Below, piece by piece: positions 26,961 to 35,955 of a stretch of 62,230 bases of DNA. The notes below the pieces were generated by a model that saw nothing but the letters and a program-made list of their open reading frames with translations, ran no database searches and had not been told where the DNA came from. Within the stretch, counting starts at the first letter, position 1. Each line of letters begins with the position of its first letter. The translations under genes were made by a program, and so were the position numbers. The DNA is taken from assembly GCA_964631265.1 (NCBI GenBank), contig CAZVWW010000003.1, positions 1 to 62,230 of the forward strand. The letters run 5' to 3'. Source of the DNA: CAZVWW01 sp964631265 (GTDB lineage Bacteria > Thermotogota > Thermotogae > MWEM01).

Positions 26961-28973
26961 GTGTTCAAGCTTTTCAGGTTTAAATCCATTAAAGCGAGAT
27001 TACTGGTTCCACTGGCAATCTCAATGATTGTCCTTTTCGTGATCCTGGGTGTATTGTTGTTCTTTCAATTTCAGAACATCATCCTGCCGAGGAATGTGAT
27101 GTACAACCGGGAGATTGTCTCTGCAAGAGCTGATCAGTTGAGTGTTTATCTGGAATCAAAAGAGAATGAGATCAAAGGACTCTCCGAGAGAAAAGGTGTC
27201 AAGAATATGGAGTGGGAAAGGGTAAAATCACAGCTTATTGAATTTTATGACTCCAATACAATCGCTTATGAGAAGATAGTACTGGTTAAACGGGATGGAG
27301 AAGGGAACGATACACTTGGTGATTTCAACGATTATTCCGATACACCCTTCTATGAGGCTATTATAAATGAAGGGCAGGAACGATACATTGGAAATCCCAA
27401 AGAATCAGAGTCAACCGAAAATGTCGTTGTTAACATTGCCCATTCTGTGGTGAACGATTCGGGTAAGGTTGTTGGAATCGTTGTCGGTGCTCTAAAGCTG
27501 GATCGTCTTGATAAGATAGCCGATCAGATTAAGGTGGGGGACACAGGATATGCTGCAGTTGTGGACGGCACCGGTTTGACAATAACACATCCTGATGAAA
27601 GTCTTGTGATGACGTTCAACATGCTTGAAGCGGATCAAAACGGGTTTGAAGGTCTGGCTGAACTTGGGGCGGAAATGGTGGATGGAAAGACTGACCATGG
27701 GCGGTTTGACGACCCGAACGGTAATGAGAAGATGGTTTACTTTCAGAAGATCCCTGGAACGCCAAACTGGAGTTTCAGTGTCATCATGAATTATGAAGAG
27801 GTACGGGAGCAAAATGTCAAACTCCTGCTCTTCACGATGATCATGCTGATTATCATACTGGGGATATCCCTGGTGGTCATTTACATGATCTCCAGGTCGA
27901 TCTCAAAACCGATCAAACTTATGGCCGATAAGATAAAGGCCGTTGGCGATGGTGATCTGACGGTTGAATTTATGGTCAAGACAGAGGATGAAATCGGACA
28001 GATCTTCTCCTCACTTATTGAGATGGTCTCCAATTTCAGAGAGGCGATCACATCAATAGACAATTCCACAGACAGCGTTGAAGCCTCTGCCGGTGAACTC
28101 TCAACGATGGCTGAGCAAGACAGTGCCAATGCTGAAGAGCTCCTTTCACAAAGCGAGGAAGTCGACAGTAATGTCCAAAACACTTCCGCTTCTATCGAAG
28201 AAGTCTCTTCGGGTATCCAGGAGGTTGCGGCAAGCGCACAGGATGTTTCAAAGAACTCTCAGGAACTCTCCAATCAGGTCAGCGAAACACAAAATGCCGT
28301 TGAAAACGGCCAGAAGGAACTGAAAGATCAGGCAAAGAAAATGGAAGCTGTAGGCCGCCAGAATCAGGAAGCAACGGACATTGTTAAAGAAGTGGCTGAG
28401 AAATCCAACAACGTTCAGGAGATTGTCAACACGATTTCTTCAATCGCCGAACAGACAAATCTCCTTGCGCTAAACGCCGCCATAGAAGCTGCGAGGGCCG
28501 GAGAAGCCGGTAAGGGATTTGCCGTTGTTGCCGATGAGATCAGAAAGTTAGCCGAGGAGAGTCAGGAGTCTTCAGCCAATATCGCCAGGATTCTGAACGA
28601 GATCGATGAAAAGGCCAACAGTGCCAACACAGCAGTTGAAAAATCCACTTCTCTCTATAAAGAGGTTGTTCAGGGAAGAGAAAACATTGCCACACAGTTC
28701 AATACAATCATGGAAACGGTTGAGGCCATTACGGAGAGAGTCGAATCCCTGACAGGTTCTGCTGAAGAGCAGAGCGCTTCCGCTGATGAGATGGCAAGTG
28801 CCATGGACAGTTCAGCAAAGTCTATGACCAATGTCACCGAACAGATGACGGATATCACGGATGGCATCAAACGGACAGCTGAATCGGCCCAAAAGATCAA
28901 TGCAACCGCCGAAGAGTTAAACGGCCTGTCCAATGAACTCAATCAGCTGGTGAAAAAGTTTAAGATAAGATAG
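26961..28973 (+). CDS. Methyl-accepting chemotaxis protein (Cache-type sensor)
   Basis: 670 residues with the same architecture as the receptor at 20626: membrane helix near 16-38, periplasmic double-Cache-like domain (NDYSDTPFYEAI, GDTGYAAVVDGTGLTITH), second helix near 290-312, HAMP, and signalling coiled coil with the tip EQTNLLALNAAIEAARAGE. The GTG start at 26961 follows AAAAGGAG. The sensor domain has diverged strongly from the first receptor while the tip is nearly identical even at DNA level (see findings). It lies behind thiB-thiP, as the other one lies behind the glycerol-type importer. Ligand unknown. Confidence 0.93.
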   Translation: MFKLFRFKSIKARLLVPLAISMIVLFVILGVLLFFQFQNIILPRNVMYNREIVSARADQLSVYLESKENEIKGLSERKGVKNMEWERVKSQLIEFYDSNTIAYEKIVLVKRDGEGNDTLGDFNDYSDTPFYEAIINEGQERYIGNPKESESTENVVVNIAHSVVNDSGKVVGIVVGALKLDRLDKIADQIKVGDTGYAAVVDGTGLTITHPDESLVMTFNMLEADQNGFEGLAELGAEMVDGKTDHGRFDDPNGNEKMVYFQKIPGTPNWSFSVIMNYEEVREQNVKLLLFTMIMLIIILGISLVVIYMISRSISKPIKLMADKIKAVGDGDLTVEFMVKTEDEIGQIFSSLIEMVSNFREAITSIDNSTDSVEASAGELSTMAEQDSANAEELLSQSEEVDSNVQNTSASIEEVSSGIQEVAASAQDVSKNSQELSNQVSETQNAVENGQKELKDQAKKMEAVGRQNQEATDIVKEVAEKSNNVQEIVNTISSIAEQTNLLALNAAIEAARAGEAGKGFAVVADEIRKLAEESQESSANIARILNEIDEKANSANTAVEKSTSLYKEVVQGRENIATQFNTIMETVEAITERVESLTGSAEEQSASADEMASAMDSSAKSMTNVTEQMTDITDGIKRTAESAQKINATAEELNGLSNELNQLVKKFKIR

Positions 28974-28998
28974 TCAAGTTAGGAAAAAGCAGGAAGAA

Positions 28999-29030
28999 GC
29001 CCGGATGTTTGTAAAGCGTCCGGGCCTTTA
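28999..29030. terminator. Hairpin between convergent chemoreceptor and ABC genes
   Basis: GCCCGGATG and CGTCCGGGC form a 9-bp stem with one G-T pair and a 9-nt loop, followed by CTTTATT. It overlaps the end of the minus-strand ATPase gene. Confidence 0.7.
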
Positions 29031-29717
29031 TTCGTAGAAGCTGAGGATCTTCTTTTCATAGCGGGCCGTTTCGGGGCTGAAGAATTGGAGTTGGGAGCGC
29101 ATTTTCGTTATATCGATCTCCTTTATCAACCTCGCCGGCTCTCTTGACATGATAACGATTCTGTCGGCGAAAACAAGAGCTTCTCTAATGCCATGGGTTA
29201 CTAACACGGCTGTAAACTGCTTCTTTGAATAGATGTCTTTTATTTCATCCATCAGCGAAATCTTGGATTTGAGATCGAGGCTCTGAAACGGTTCGTCGAA
29301 GTAGATCACTTCCGGTTCAACAAGCAGTGCGCGTGCCAGATTTGCCCTTTGTCTCATCCCGCCGCTCAGTTGAGTTGGATGAAGATGTCTGTGTTTCAAA
29401 AGACCGACTGTGTCCAGAGCTTCTCTGATTTTGTCCGGATTCTCGTTTACAAAATCGAGGTTGCGCTCAAGTGTGTTCCAGGGGATCAGTCTGTCTTCCT
29501 GAAAGACAAATCCTGCCTTTTTGTATTTTCGATTGATAACGCCCCTGTAATCTCGATCGATATCAGAGAGACATCTTAAAAAAGTTGTTTTTCCGCAGCC
29601 TGAAGGGCCGAGAAAAGCAACGGTTTCGTGTTTCCCTATTGTGATATTCATGTTGTCAAGGATAAGATTATTTCCATAGGTCTTGCTAAGGCCTTTCACG
29701 TCAATCATTGAGCCCAT
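29028..29717 (-). CDS. ABC transporter ATPase, SsuB/TauB/ThiZ type
   Basis: 229 residues: Walker A GPSGCGKT near residue 38, Q-loop FQEDRLIPW, signature LSGGMRQR near 116, Walker B VIYFDEP with the catalytic glutamate, and H-loop VTHGIREA. Length and the QEDRLIPW block are typical of ATPases from the nitrate/sulfonate/taurine/thiamine-precursor group. The gene begins inside the end of the permease gene; ATG 29717 has AAAAGGGG upstream, while ATG 29708 forms an ATGA overlap and would also work. Last gene of a three-gene importer operon. Substrate not determinable. Confidence 0.88.
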   Translation of the reverse strand: MGSMIDVKGLSKTYGNNLILDNMNITIGKHETVAFLGPSGCGKTTFLRCLSDIDRDYRGVINRKYKKAGFVFQEDRLIPWNTLERNLDFVNENPDKIREALDTVGLLKHRHLHPTQLSGGMRQRANLARALLVEPEVIYFDEPFQSLDLKSKISLMDEIKDIYSKKQFTAVLVTHGIREALVFADRIVIMSREPARLIKEIDITKMRSQLQFFSPETARYEKKILSFYE

Positions 29718-30475
29718 ATTCCGATCCCCTTTTTATATAACAAGCTGATGATACTGTCGAACAAATACTCAAGAAGCAACCCTGATATAACGGCGACGGC
29801 TGTGAAAGCGAAGACCTTGGGCGTTTCAAGATAGAACTTTGCCCAGGAGATCTGGATCCCGAGACCACTGTCACCTGCCATAAACTCTGCTACAATGGCG
29901 ACCTTCCACATGGTTCCAAGACTGACCCGGATCGATGAAAGTAAGAACGGGACAATAGACCCCAGATAAATCCTTGTAAACACCTTTTTTCTGGATATCC
30001 GGTAAACCCGGGCCATCTCGATCAATTTCATATCGATGCTTTTTACGCCCTGTGCCACGTTGTAAATGATAAGCGGCAGCAGGGTTGTGACGATGATGAA
30101 CAGGGGGGCACGCCAGCCGACACCCCAGATGACAATGACGCTGGAAAGCCATGATACGACGGGCATTGACCGGATAACCATGGTTGTCGGCCTCAGCCAT
30201 TCCTCTGCTTTTCTGGATATCCCCATCAATAGCCCGACGGGTGTTCCTATCATCAGGGCGATTCCGAGACCTTCCAGCGCTTTAAAAAAGGTCATGAAAA
30301 GGGCCGGGAGCAGGCTGCCTTCCACTGTAAGTGAGAGGATTCTCTCTCCCACGAGTAGTGGAGATGGCAGGATAAGCGGCTCTGAGATAATCGTTGACAG
30401 GATCCACCAGCCGCCAAACAAGAAACACACCCCCAGAATCCAATTCGGGGGGTGTGCTGTTATTGTCTTTTTCAT
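29705..30475 (-). CDS. ABC transporter permease, SsuC/TauC type
   Basis: About 256 residues with six membrane helices and the EAA-like loop EMARVYRISRKKVFTRIYLG near residue 150, characteristic of the SsuC/TauC/ThiX permease family. I place the start at ATG 30475, 4 nt after the binding-protein stop, because the longer frame from 30532 would read back into that gene. Works as a homodimer with the ATPase encoded just downstream and the binding protein encoded just upstream. Confidence 0.85.
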   Translation of the reverse strand: MKKTITAHPPNWILGVCFLFGGWWILSTIISEPLILPSPLLVGERILSLTVEGSLLPALFMTFFKALEGLGIALMIGTPVGLLMGISRKAEEWLRPTTMVIRSMPVVSWLSSVIVIWGVGWRAPLFIIVTTLLPLIIYNVAQGVKSIDMKLIEMARVYRISRKKVFTRIYLGSIVPFLLSSIRVSLGTMWKVAIVAEFMAGDSGLGIQISWAKFYLETPKVFAFTAVAVISGLLLEYLFDSIISLLYKKGIGIWAQ

Positions 30476-30479
30476 CGGT

Positions 30480-31406
30480 TTATTTTGCGTAGAATCCTTC
30501 ATCGGGAACAGGTATTTCAGGATAGATCTCATTGATCGTCTTCATGAATGATTGAACTTCATTACGAATCTTCAGGACACTTTTATAAGCATATTCTGAA
30601 CGACTCAGCGACTCTTTGAGAACCGGGGCGGGCATGCCGCTGAAGTACTTCGTTGTCAATGCAACCGCTTCATCTTTGTTACCCATGGCAAAATCAATCG
30701 AGTCGTTGATGGCATTTAACGCCGATGAGATTTCCAATGGTCTTTCGACCAGCGCAGACTTCCTGACCATAACACCGGTTATGGGAACTCTGTAATTGCC
30801 TGTTTCTTCTCCCCATATTGCCTGTAAATCAAATGTGATCTCAGACCCGTCAACCTTTTTCAGCATAAGGGTTACAAAAGGCTCAGGAACAACGGCGGCC
30901 TTTACTTTTCCTTTTGCCATCAGTCCAACGATTTCAGGCGGCTTGGCATATTTTATCTCAACATCCTCCCCGACCTCTAATCCAAGTTCTCTGAATTTAT
31001 ATCTCATCAGAACATCACCGGTCTGTCCAGTACCCTGAGGCGTATAAATTTCAACCCCTTTTAGATCTGAAAGGGAATCAGCGTCGATATCACTGGTCAC
31101 CATATAAAAGCTCTTCCAGAGCGTTACTGCCGCCAGCTGCACATCCATGCCTTTATCATAAAGCATCTCACCGAGCGCAACAGGAACAATAACGATATCC
31201 GCATCTTTCGATACAAGAGAGGCAGTGATCTGGTCAAAAGATGTCCAGAATTCAATATCCATCTCCACTGCACTGTCAACCTTATCCTCGAGGATTCCCA
31301 CAAGCGAAACAATGGTAGGCCCCACCGGTGACAGAACATTCACAGCAGAGAAAAGCCCCCCCGCCAGAAATGTCATTAAAACAAGTGTTAGTAAAATCTT
31401 CTTCAT
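30480..31406 (-). CDS. ABC transporter binding protein, SsuA/NMT1-like
   Basis: About 308 residues. Signal peptide of 20 or so residues (MKKILLTLVLMTFLAGGLFSA). The mature part has the SsuA/THI5-like pattern: an LVSKDADIVIVPVALG segment, GVEIYTPQGTGQTGD after the hinge, and KVKAAVVPEPFVT. First gene of the importer operon. ATG 31406 follows AAAGGAGG. Members of this fold carry sulfonates, nitrate, riboflavin or thiamine precursors. The position next to thiB-thiP hints at a thiamine-related substrate, but there is no TPP riboswitch in its leader, so this stays a guess. Confidence 0.8.
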   Translation of the reverse strand: MKKILLTLVLMTFLAGGLFSAVNVLSPVGPTIVSLVGILEDKVDSAVEMDIEFWTSFDQITASLVSKDADIVIVPVALGEMLYDKGMDVQLAAVTLWKSFYMVTSDIDADSLSDLKGVEIYTPQGTGQTGDVLMRYKFRELGLEVGEDVEIKYAKPPEIVGLMAKGKVKAAVVPEPFVTLMLKKVDGSEITFDLQAIWGEETGNYRVPITGVMVRKSALVERPLEISSALNAINDSIDFAMGNKDEAVALTTKYFSGMPAPVLKESLSRSEYAYKSVLKIRNEVQSFMKTINEIYPEIPVPDEGFYAK

Positions 31407-31425
31407 TCTATTCCTCCTTTTCAGT

Positions 31426-31454
31426 ATTATTTGTTGAGTAAACGACTCTTTCAA
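31426..31454 (-). promoter_or_regulatory. Promoter for the SsuABC-type operon
   Basis: On the minus strand TTGAAA (31449-31454), 17-nt spacer and AATAAT (31426-31431). The resulting leader is only about 15 nt, so no riboswitch fits. Confidence 0.6.
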
Positions 31455-31561
31455 TGTATGGTGTTCTTTATTTAAGCTCTGAGCATACTGGTTTTTCGGT
31501 TTAAAAAAAAGCAACCACAACTATCAGGAAAAAGGGGAGCGTTTTATTCTCCTATTTTTCT

Positions 31562-31616
31562 GGCTACATGTCCCCGGCTTGTAGCCGTGAACCTGTCATG
31601 AGTCCCCTGGCTCATG
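31562..31616 (+). repeat. Twin-hairpin repeat, copy A
   Basis: Two hairpins: GGCTACA / TGTAGCC (31562-31568, 31580-31586) with an 11-nt loop, a 10-nt linker, then CATGAG / CTCATG (31597-31602, 31611-31616) with an 8-nt loop. Both loops contain GTCCCC. The same structure with a compensatory stem change occurs at 42594-42648. The 31521-31714 gap holds nothing else I can identify. Confidence 0.8.
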
Positions 31617-31714
31617 TCCTATGACGCTTTTATCTTTGTTTGTAGATCAGTTCAAACAGCAATCCACACTGATAAAGACGAAAAATAGGCGCACTTATTT
31701 AAGTTTGTTTAGAC

Positions 31715-34291
31715 TCATTTAAACATCACATAGGCCGACGTTGGCGCTAAATCAATCGTGCCCTCAATCGTGTATAACAGCTCAGTACCAGCCTTCTCCC
31801 CATCAACCACAACGTTCCATTGCCCGTCGGGAAGGCTGTACGTTTCAGCATCCATACTGCCGTTGAAGATAACAAAGATGTCATCCCATTCATCACCAAC
31901 TGAAGAACCGTTTATTCTAAAGGGAACGATTCTCTTATTCCCGGCGTTAATCATCTCAAGATTATCTTTGATCTGTTGCTCCGTGCGCATCCTGAAAGCC
32001 TTGTGGCTCTTTCTTATTTCAATCAGGCCTTTGTAGTAGTTGTAAACATCTATAAATTCAGCCTTTCTCGCATAATCGAGGGCATTTACGGATATTGGGG
32101 AATTATAGGAGTTTTCATCAAAGTCCTTTGTTCTGCAGAATTCCTGCCCTGCATGTATAAACGGAATGCCCTGTGAAGTAAGTATGATGGCCCCGGAGAG
32201 TTTTTGAGCGTCTTTGAGCATCTCTTCTGTCCAGTCGGTTCTGGTATCCTGTCTCGCCGCCAGGACGTTCTTATCCCAGAGCGTGTGATTGTCATGGCAG
32301 GCGGCATAGTTGATAGACTGCTGTGGATCATCTGTCAGCCAGAAGAGGGAATCGCTGTATCTTATACCTCCAACAACACCTTTCTGGATACTCTTAAATC
32401 TTGGAAAGGAGTCAAGGACAAAGCCTCTGGCTGTCTCATCAAAGACAGACCCTCTTATACCGTCTCTGATATCATCGTTGAACGTTCCGATCTCAGTTCC
32501 TTCAACAGCAGCCTGAACCATTCTGGAGATACGCGCATAGTATCGGTCTTCCTCGGGTGGCATCCAGAAATCCCTTGCAATGGCACTTCCCCAGCCTTCA
32601 CCGTATAACAGAGCTGAGGGGTTAATACTGTGTACAACCTCTTCGACTCTGTGCATGGTTTCGATATCGATAAAGCCCATTTGATCGAAACGAAAGCCGT
32701 CAACGTGGTATTCCTCTACCCAATATTTAACGGTATCCACGATATATTTCCTCATCATCGGCCTGTGCGAGGCGATTGTGTTGCCGCATCCGCTCTCATT
32801 GATAAAAGCACCCGATTTTGAAATCTTATAGTAGTAATAGGGGACAGCTGTATCAAAAGGAGAAATCTCTCCCAGACCATATGTATGAGGAAAAACCATG
32901 TCCAGGATGACTCCGGTTTTTTCAACATGGAAAGACTCAATCATCTTTTTCAGTTCCGTGATTCTCTTAAGCGGGTCAGTCGGATCGGTTGAGTATCTCC
33001 CCTCCGGGACAGTGAAGAGGAAGGGATCGTATCCCCAGTTATAATAGTCCTCAAAATCCTTATTCATCTCGTCCCCGGTATAAAAATCATAGACCGGCAG
33101 AACATGCACGTGGGTTACCCCGAGCTCAACGATGCTTTCCAGAGCGGTGGTTACACCATCAGGACCTTTCGTGCCTTTTTCAGTCAGTCCGGGGTAGGTA
33201 TTTCGTAAGGATTCTTCAACCCCCGAGGACTCATCGCCTGTAACATCAGCTACATGTATCTCATAAATGATGGCATCTTCAGGCGCATCAAGATGAACAG
33301 GGCTATCTTCACTCCAGTCAGCCGGATCACTTTCATCAAGATTGACCACAGCAGATTTCAGGCTGTTGGCATAGGTGGATTTTGAATAAGGGTCTACTCC
33401 TCTAACAACCTCGTCGTATCTGTCATATTGATAGAGATAAAACATTCCGTTCAAATCCCGTTCGACAGAAGCTTCCCATACCCCGTTCTCATCCATCTCC
33501 ATGTCAACGGACTCTTGTGGTGTTTCTGAAGTCCCCTCGTCAAACAACATGAGTTCTACATTGCAAGAAACCGGACTCCATACCCTGAATACTGTTTTTC
33601 CCGGCGAGTATGAGGCGCCCATTTTCTTTTCAGACTTGTATTGATCCAGAATCCCCATCATGACAAGTCTTTGTGGAGTAAAACCATCAATATCCAAAGT
33701 GACGGGTTTTGAAATCTCGTTCAATGTGAGCGGTTCTTCCAGTTTAATCTCGAAGAAACTCGTTTTGGAAAGATCGGTCGGATTCACTTCATAAACATCC
33801 TTGACCGATCTTTTTTCACCGTCTACGAGAACAGACAATCTTCCATTCCACTGATTTGTATTAAAGGGATTGGTTGTATTAACTCTAATGGTCTCTTTCG
33901 TCACAACGCCTCCAAATGATATCCTCGGAGATGTGTCCGGTTCTTCATAATATACCTCTTTAACCCCTTGAAGCAGCCATATCTCAGTTCCGTCTTCTTC
34001 AGTCTCAAAATATCTGTCCTGAGAGACATCTTTCGCCTCCCATTCGCCAAGACGAACAATGATCCCCACTTCGTCGAGATCATCGGGTAGCGTTACATTG
34101 GCGATCCTGCCGTACTCATCCTCCCCGTCAAATTCATGGGCACTTCCGTTGAGACCTCTCCCCCACAACCACAGATTCCATCCCTCGTAATTACCATCGA
34201 ATCGGTGATAATGGATGGTGAGGTCTGTTTGTGAAAATACAAGAGCCATCGCCAGTAGAAAGAATAAAACTACAATTGTCAATCTTTTCAT
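31715..34291 (-). CDS. pulA: Secreted type I pullulanase
   Basis: About 858 residues with a Sec signal peptide (MKRLTIVVLFFLLAMALVFS). Domain order: an N-terminal CBM41-like starch-binding domain (HYHRFDGNYEGWNLWLW), a beta linker, a CBM48-like domain (residues about 220-320, FRVWSP), then the GH13 barrel. The type I pullulanase hallmark YNWGYDP is present near residue 425. Catalytic residues are in GFRFDQMG (nucleophile), LYGEGW (acid/base) and CHDNHTLWD. It cuts alpha-1,6 branches of pullulan, starch or glycogen outside the cell, feeding linear dextrins to uptake. The start is ATG 34291 behind GGAGTGG rather than 34306. No sugar importer is adjacent. Confidence 0.92.
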   Translation of the reverse strand: MKRLTIVVLFFLLAMALVFSQTDLTIHYHRFDGNYEGWNLWLWGRGLNGSAHEFDGEDEYGRIANVTLPDDLDEVGIIVRLGEWEAKDVSQDRYFETEEDGTEIWLLQGVKEVYYEEPDTSPRISFGGVVTKETIRVNTTNPFNTNQWNGRLSVLVDGEKRSVKDVYEVNPTDLSKTSFFEIKLEEPLTLNEISKPVTLDIDGFTPQRLVMMGILDQYKSEKKMGASYSPGKTVFRVWSPVSCNVELMLFDEGTSETPQESVDMEMDENGVWEASVERDLNGMFYLYQYDRYDEVVRGVDPYSKSTYANSLKSAVVNLDESDPADWSEDSPVHLDAPEDAIIYEIHVADVTGDESSGVEESLRNTYPGLTEKGTKGPDGVTTALESIVELGVTHVHVLPVYDFYTGDEMNKDFEDYYNWGYDPFLFTVPEGRYSTDPTDPLKRITELKKMIESFHVEKTGVILDMVFPHTYGLGEISPFDTAVPYYYYKISKSGAFINESGCGNTIASHRPMMRKYIVDTVKYWVEEYHVDGFRFDQMGFIDIETMHRVEEVVHSINPSALLYGEGWGSAIARDFWMPPEEDRYYARISRMVQAAVEGTEIGTFNDDIRDGIRGSVFDETARGFVLDSFPRFKSIQKGVVGGIRYSDSLFWLTDDPQQSINYAACHDNHTLWDKNVLAARQDTRTDWTEEMLKDAQKLSGAIILTSQGIPFIHAGQEFCRTKDFDENSYNSPISVNALDYARKAEFIDVYNYYKGLIEIRKSHKAFRMRTEQQIKDNLEMINAGNKRIVPFRINGSSVGDEWDDIFVIFNGSMDAETYSLPDGQWNVVVDGEKAGTELLYTIEGTIDLAPTSAYVMFK

Positions 34292-34361
34292 GATTATCCA
34301 CTCCAAACGTTTTTACCTAAAACAGGTTTATAAAAAGTATATCATATTTGGATTTATATAA

Positions 34362-34389
34362 TAAAAAAACCCTCCGCTACCGGAGGGTT
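34362..34389 (-). terminator. Rho-independent terminator of the 39-codon gene
   Basis: Read on the minus strand: 9-bp stem AACCCTCCG / CGGAGGGTT with a 4-nt loop followed by a run of Ts (34362-34367). It lies 42 nt past the small gene's stop and upstream of the pullulanase start. Confidence 0.85.
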
Positions 34390-34430
34390 GAAAGGAGTGC
34401 AATCTATATGAAGTGTTGTTCGTTGTTCTC

Positions 34431-34550
34431 TTAGTATTTGTTGACGATATTGAAGAATATATCCGTGTTTAAATCCATTCTTCGGTTAAATTCCTTTTGA
34501 AGTTGATGATTCCGCCTGATTTTCTCAATTGTTCTCTCAAATCTTTTCAT
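34431..34550 (-). CDS. 39-residue basic small protein, unknown function
   Basis: A small gene in the gap upstream of pullulanase. ATG 34550 has a textbook AAGGAGG with 8-nt spacing, and the frame of 39 codons ends in TAA at 34431. The product begins MKRFERTIEKIRR, is basic and predicted helical in its first 25 residues, then has a hydrophobic tail DIFFNIVNKY. It has no cysteines and no membrane segment. A promoter-like pair lies upstream and a strong terminator downstream, so it looks like a complete independent unit. I do not recognise a family. Possible roles include a nucleic-acid-binding or regulatory peptide. Confidence 0.7.
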   Translation of the reverse strand: MKRFERTIEKIRRNHQLQKEFNRRMDLNTDIFFNIVNKY

Positions 34551-34597
34551 TTAAAGAACCTCCTTCGTTTTTTCTTTTCCCTTTCATCTTCAACTAC

Positions 34598-34628
34598 AGT
34601 GTACAACCTCGCCCTTGGTTGAGGTCAA
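34598..34628 (-). promoter_or_regulatory. Candidate promoter of the 39-codon gene
   Basis: On the minus strand TTGACC (34623-34628), 19-nt spacer and TACACT (34598-34603). The spacer is long, so this is only moderately convincing. Confidence 0.35.
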
Positions 34629-34702
34629 TACGTGTTTTATTTAAGAAGTGGTAAACATCCTATAAAAATTCGAGTTAACTCCATTCCGGTTAGCTTCTCA
34701 AG

Positions 34703-34764
34703 AAATCAAGGGGACAGGTCCCGAGATTAAGTTTTCATAATCGCGGGACCTGTCCCCTTGATTT
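34703..34764. repeat. 62-nt palindromic element, copy 1
   Basis: Inverted repeat with perfect outer arms. With three flanking bases on each side, 25 bp pair (34699-34723 with 34744-34768). The core is GGGGACAGGTCCC. The centre is imperfect. Same length and core as the copies at 40577 and 61527. Confidence 0.9.
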
Positions 34765-34864
34765 CTTGTGGTTTTCAACTCCCGTCGTTCAAATTGAAAA
34801 GGTGTCTTTGGATGATAGGTATTGCGTGTTATAATCCATTGGTTATTTTGTCAGAAACTAATGA

Positions 34865-35932
34865 TTGAAAGAGTCCGGGAGGCTGAAAAGTATCAGAGTC
34901 TTTTTGTTTGGCTATTATGGAATGAACAACTACGGGGATGAGATGCTGCTTAAAAGCACTTTGAAGCTTTTTAGTGAGCTGGGGTTAAAAGAGGTGGACC
35001 TCCTTTATCCGCGCAGGGGTTCAAGAAAGATGGGTGGCATACGCATCAACCATGTTCCCCGAACGTCCCCGCTGTCATTGATATCGGCCATAAAAAAAGC
35101 GGATATTGTCCTGGGGGGTGGAGGGAATCTCTTCCAGGATGAAACCAGCAACCGTAGTTTCTTATACTATTATATACTTGTTTCAACCGCCCTGTTTTTT
35201 AAAAAGCCTGTCTTTTTATTTGGACACGGGATTGGTAAGATCTCATCGAGAAAGAATTACAGCCGCATGAAAAAAATCTTGTCGAAAGAACTTTGTGTTG
35301 GGTTTTTCCGGGATGAAGTATCTTACAGATATGCCCGGAATTTTGGAAGACAACACAAACGTGGAACAGACTTGTCTTATGAGTTTTTAAAAAAACGGGG
35401 AGTTACAAAAAAGATTAATGGAAGGCTTGGCCTCTTTCTGAAGAGAGATTGGGTTGATTCAGATGAAATCATTCGACCGTTGAAGGATGAAGGTATCAAA
35501 GAGATCCAAATACTGGTGGCATTTCCCGATGAAGAGCTCAAAGTGGCAAAAAGAGCTAAAAAAGACCTTGAAAGACATTTTCCGACAGCAATAAAAGTCG
35601 GGGAGGTCTCCGAACTGACTGATCAGGTGGCAACTTGTTCACTTGTTATTTCTGAAAGGCTTCATGGGTCTATCGTATCATCACACTTTGGAATTCCACT
35701 GTTATGCAGCGATACCTTTAAAATGAAGTCATACTTCAAGGATATGAAGGGATTTGATGCCTTTTTCAAGGACAAAAGTATTTCAGAGATCGGCCATGCC
35801 CTGTCAAAGATACGAAAAATAGATTATGGTAAATTGAATGAGGACTTCCTGAGGAGGAATCAGGCACGATTGAAGGCAATGAAAAAATGGCTTCAGGCGG
35901 AAATTAAAAAAAGACCAACACATAAACAATAG
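34865..35932 (+). CDS. csaB: Polysaccharide pyruvyl transferase, CsaB-like
   Basis: 355 residues. The N-terminal FLFGYYGMNNYGDEMLL and the later GGGGNLFQD, FGHGIG and ISERLHGSIVSSHFGIP motifs are those of the CsaB family. These proteins add ketal pyruvate to cell-wall polysaccharide so that SLH-domain S-layer proteins can bind. The protein has no membrane segments. The start is uncertain: TTG 34865 lacks an RBS, while GGGAGG at 34877-34882 points to initiation nearer codon 10, where no normal start codon exists. It is 23 nt ahead of rnfC in the same direction, but rnfC has its own RBS. A role in envelope assembly fits the LCP proteins later in the window. Confidence 0.82.
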   Translation: MKESGRLKSIRVFLFGYYGMNNYGDEMLLKSTLKLFSELGLKEVDLLYPRRGSRKMGGIRINHVPRTSPLSLISAIKKADIVLGGGGNLFQDETSNRSFLYYYILVSTALFFKKPVFLFGHGIGKISSRKNYSRMKKILSKELCVGFFRDEVSYRYARNFGRQHKRGTDLSYEFLKKRGVTKKINGRLGLFLKRDWVDSDEIIRPLKDEGIKEIQILVAFPDEELKVAKRAKKDLERHFPTAIKVGEVSELTDQVATCSLVISERLHGSIVSSHFGIPLLCSDTFKMKSYFKDMKGFDAFFKDKSISEIGHALSKIRKIDYGKLNEDFLRRNQARLKAMKKWLQAEIKKRPTHKQ

Positions 35933-35955
35933 AATCGAAGGGAGGATTAACAACA

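Noticed and set aside
28974..31520. TPP control of the SsuABC-type operon next to thiB-thiP
   Set aside because: Its promoter leaves a leader of about 15 nt with no THI-box sequence.
34703..34764. Possible rho-independent terminator or CRISPR-like repeat
   Set aside because: No T-run, no spacer pattern, and the same 62-nt unit occurs elsewhere as single copies, so it is a dispersed palindrome.
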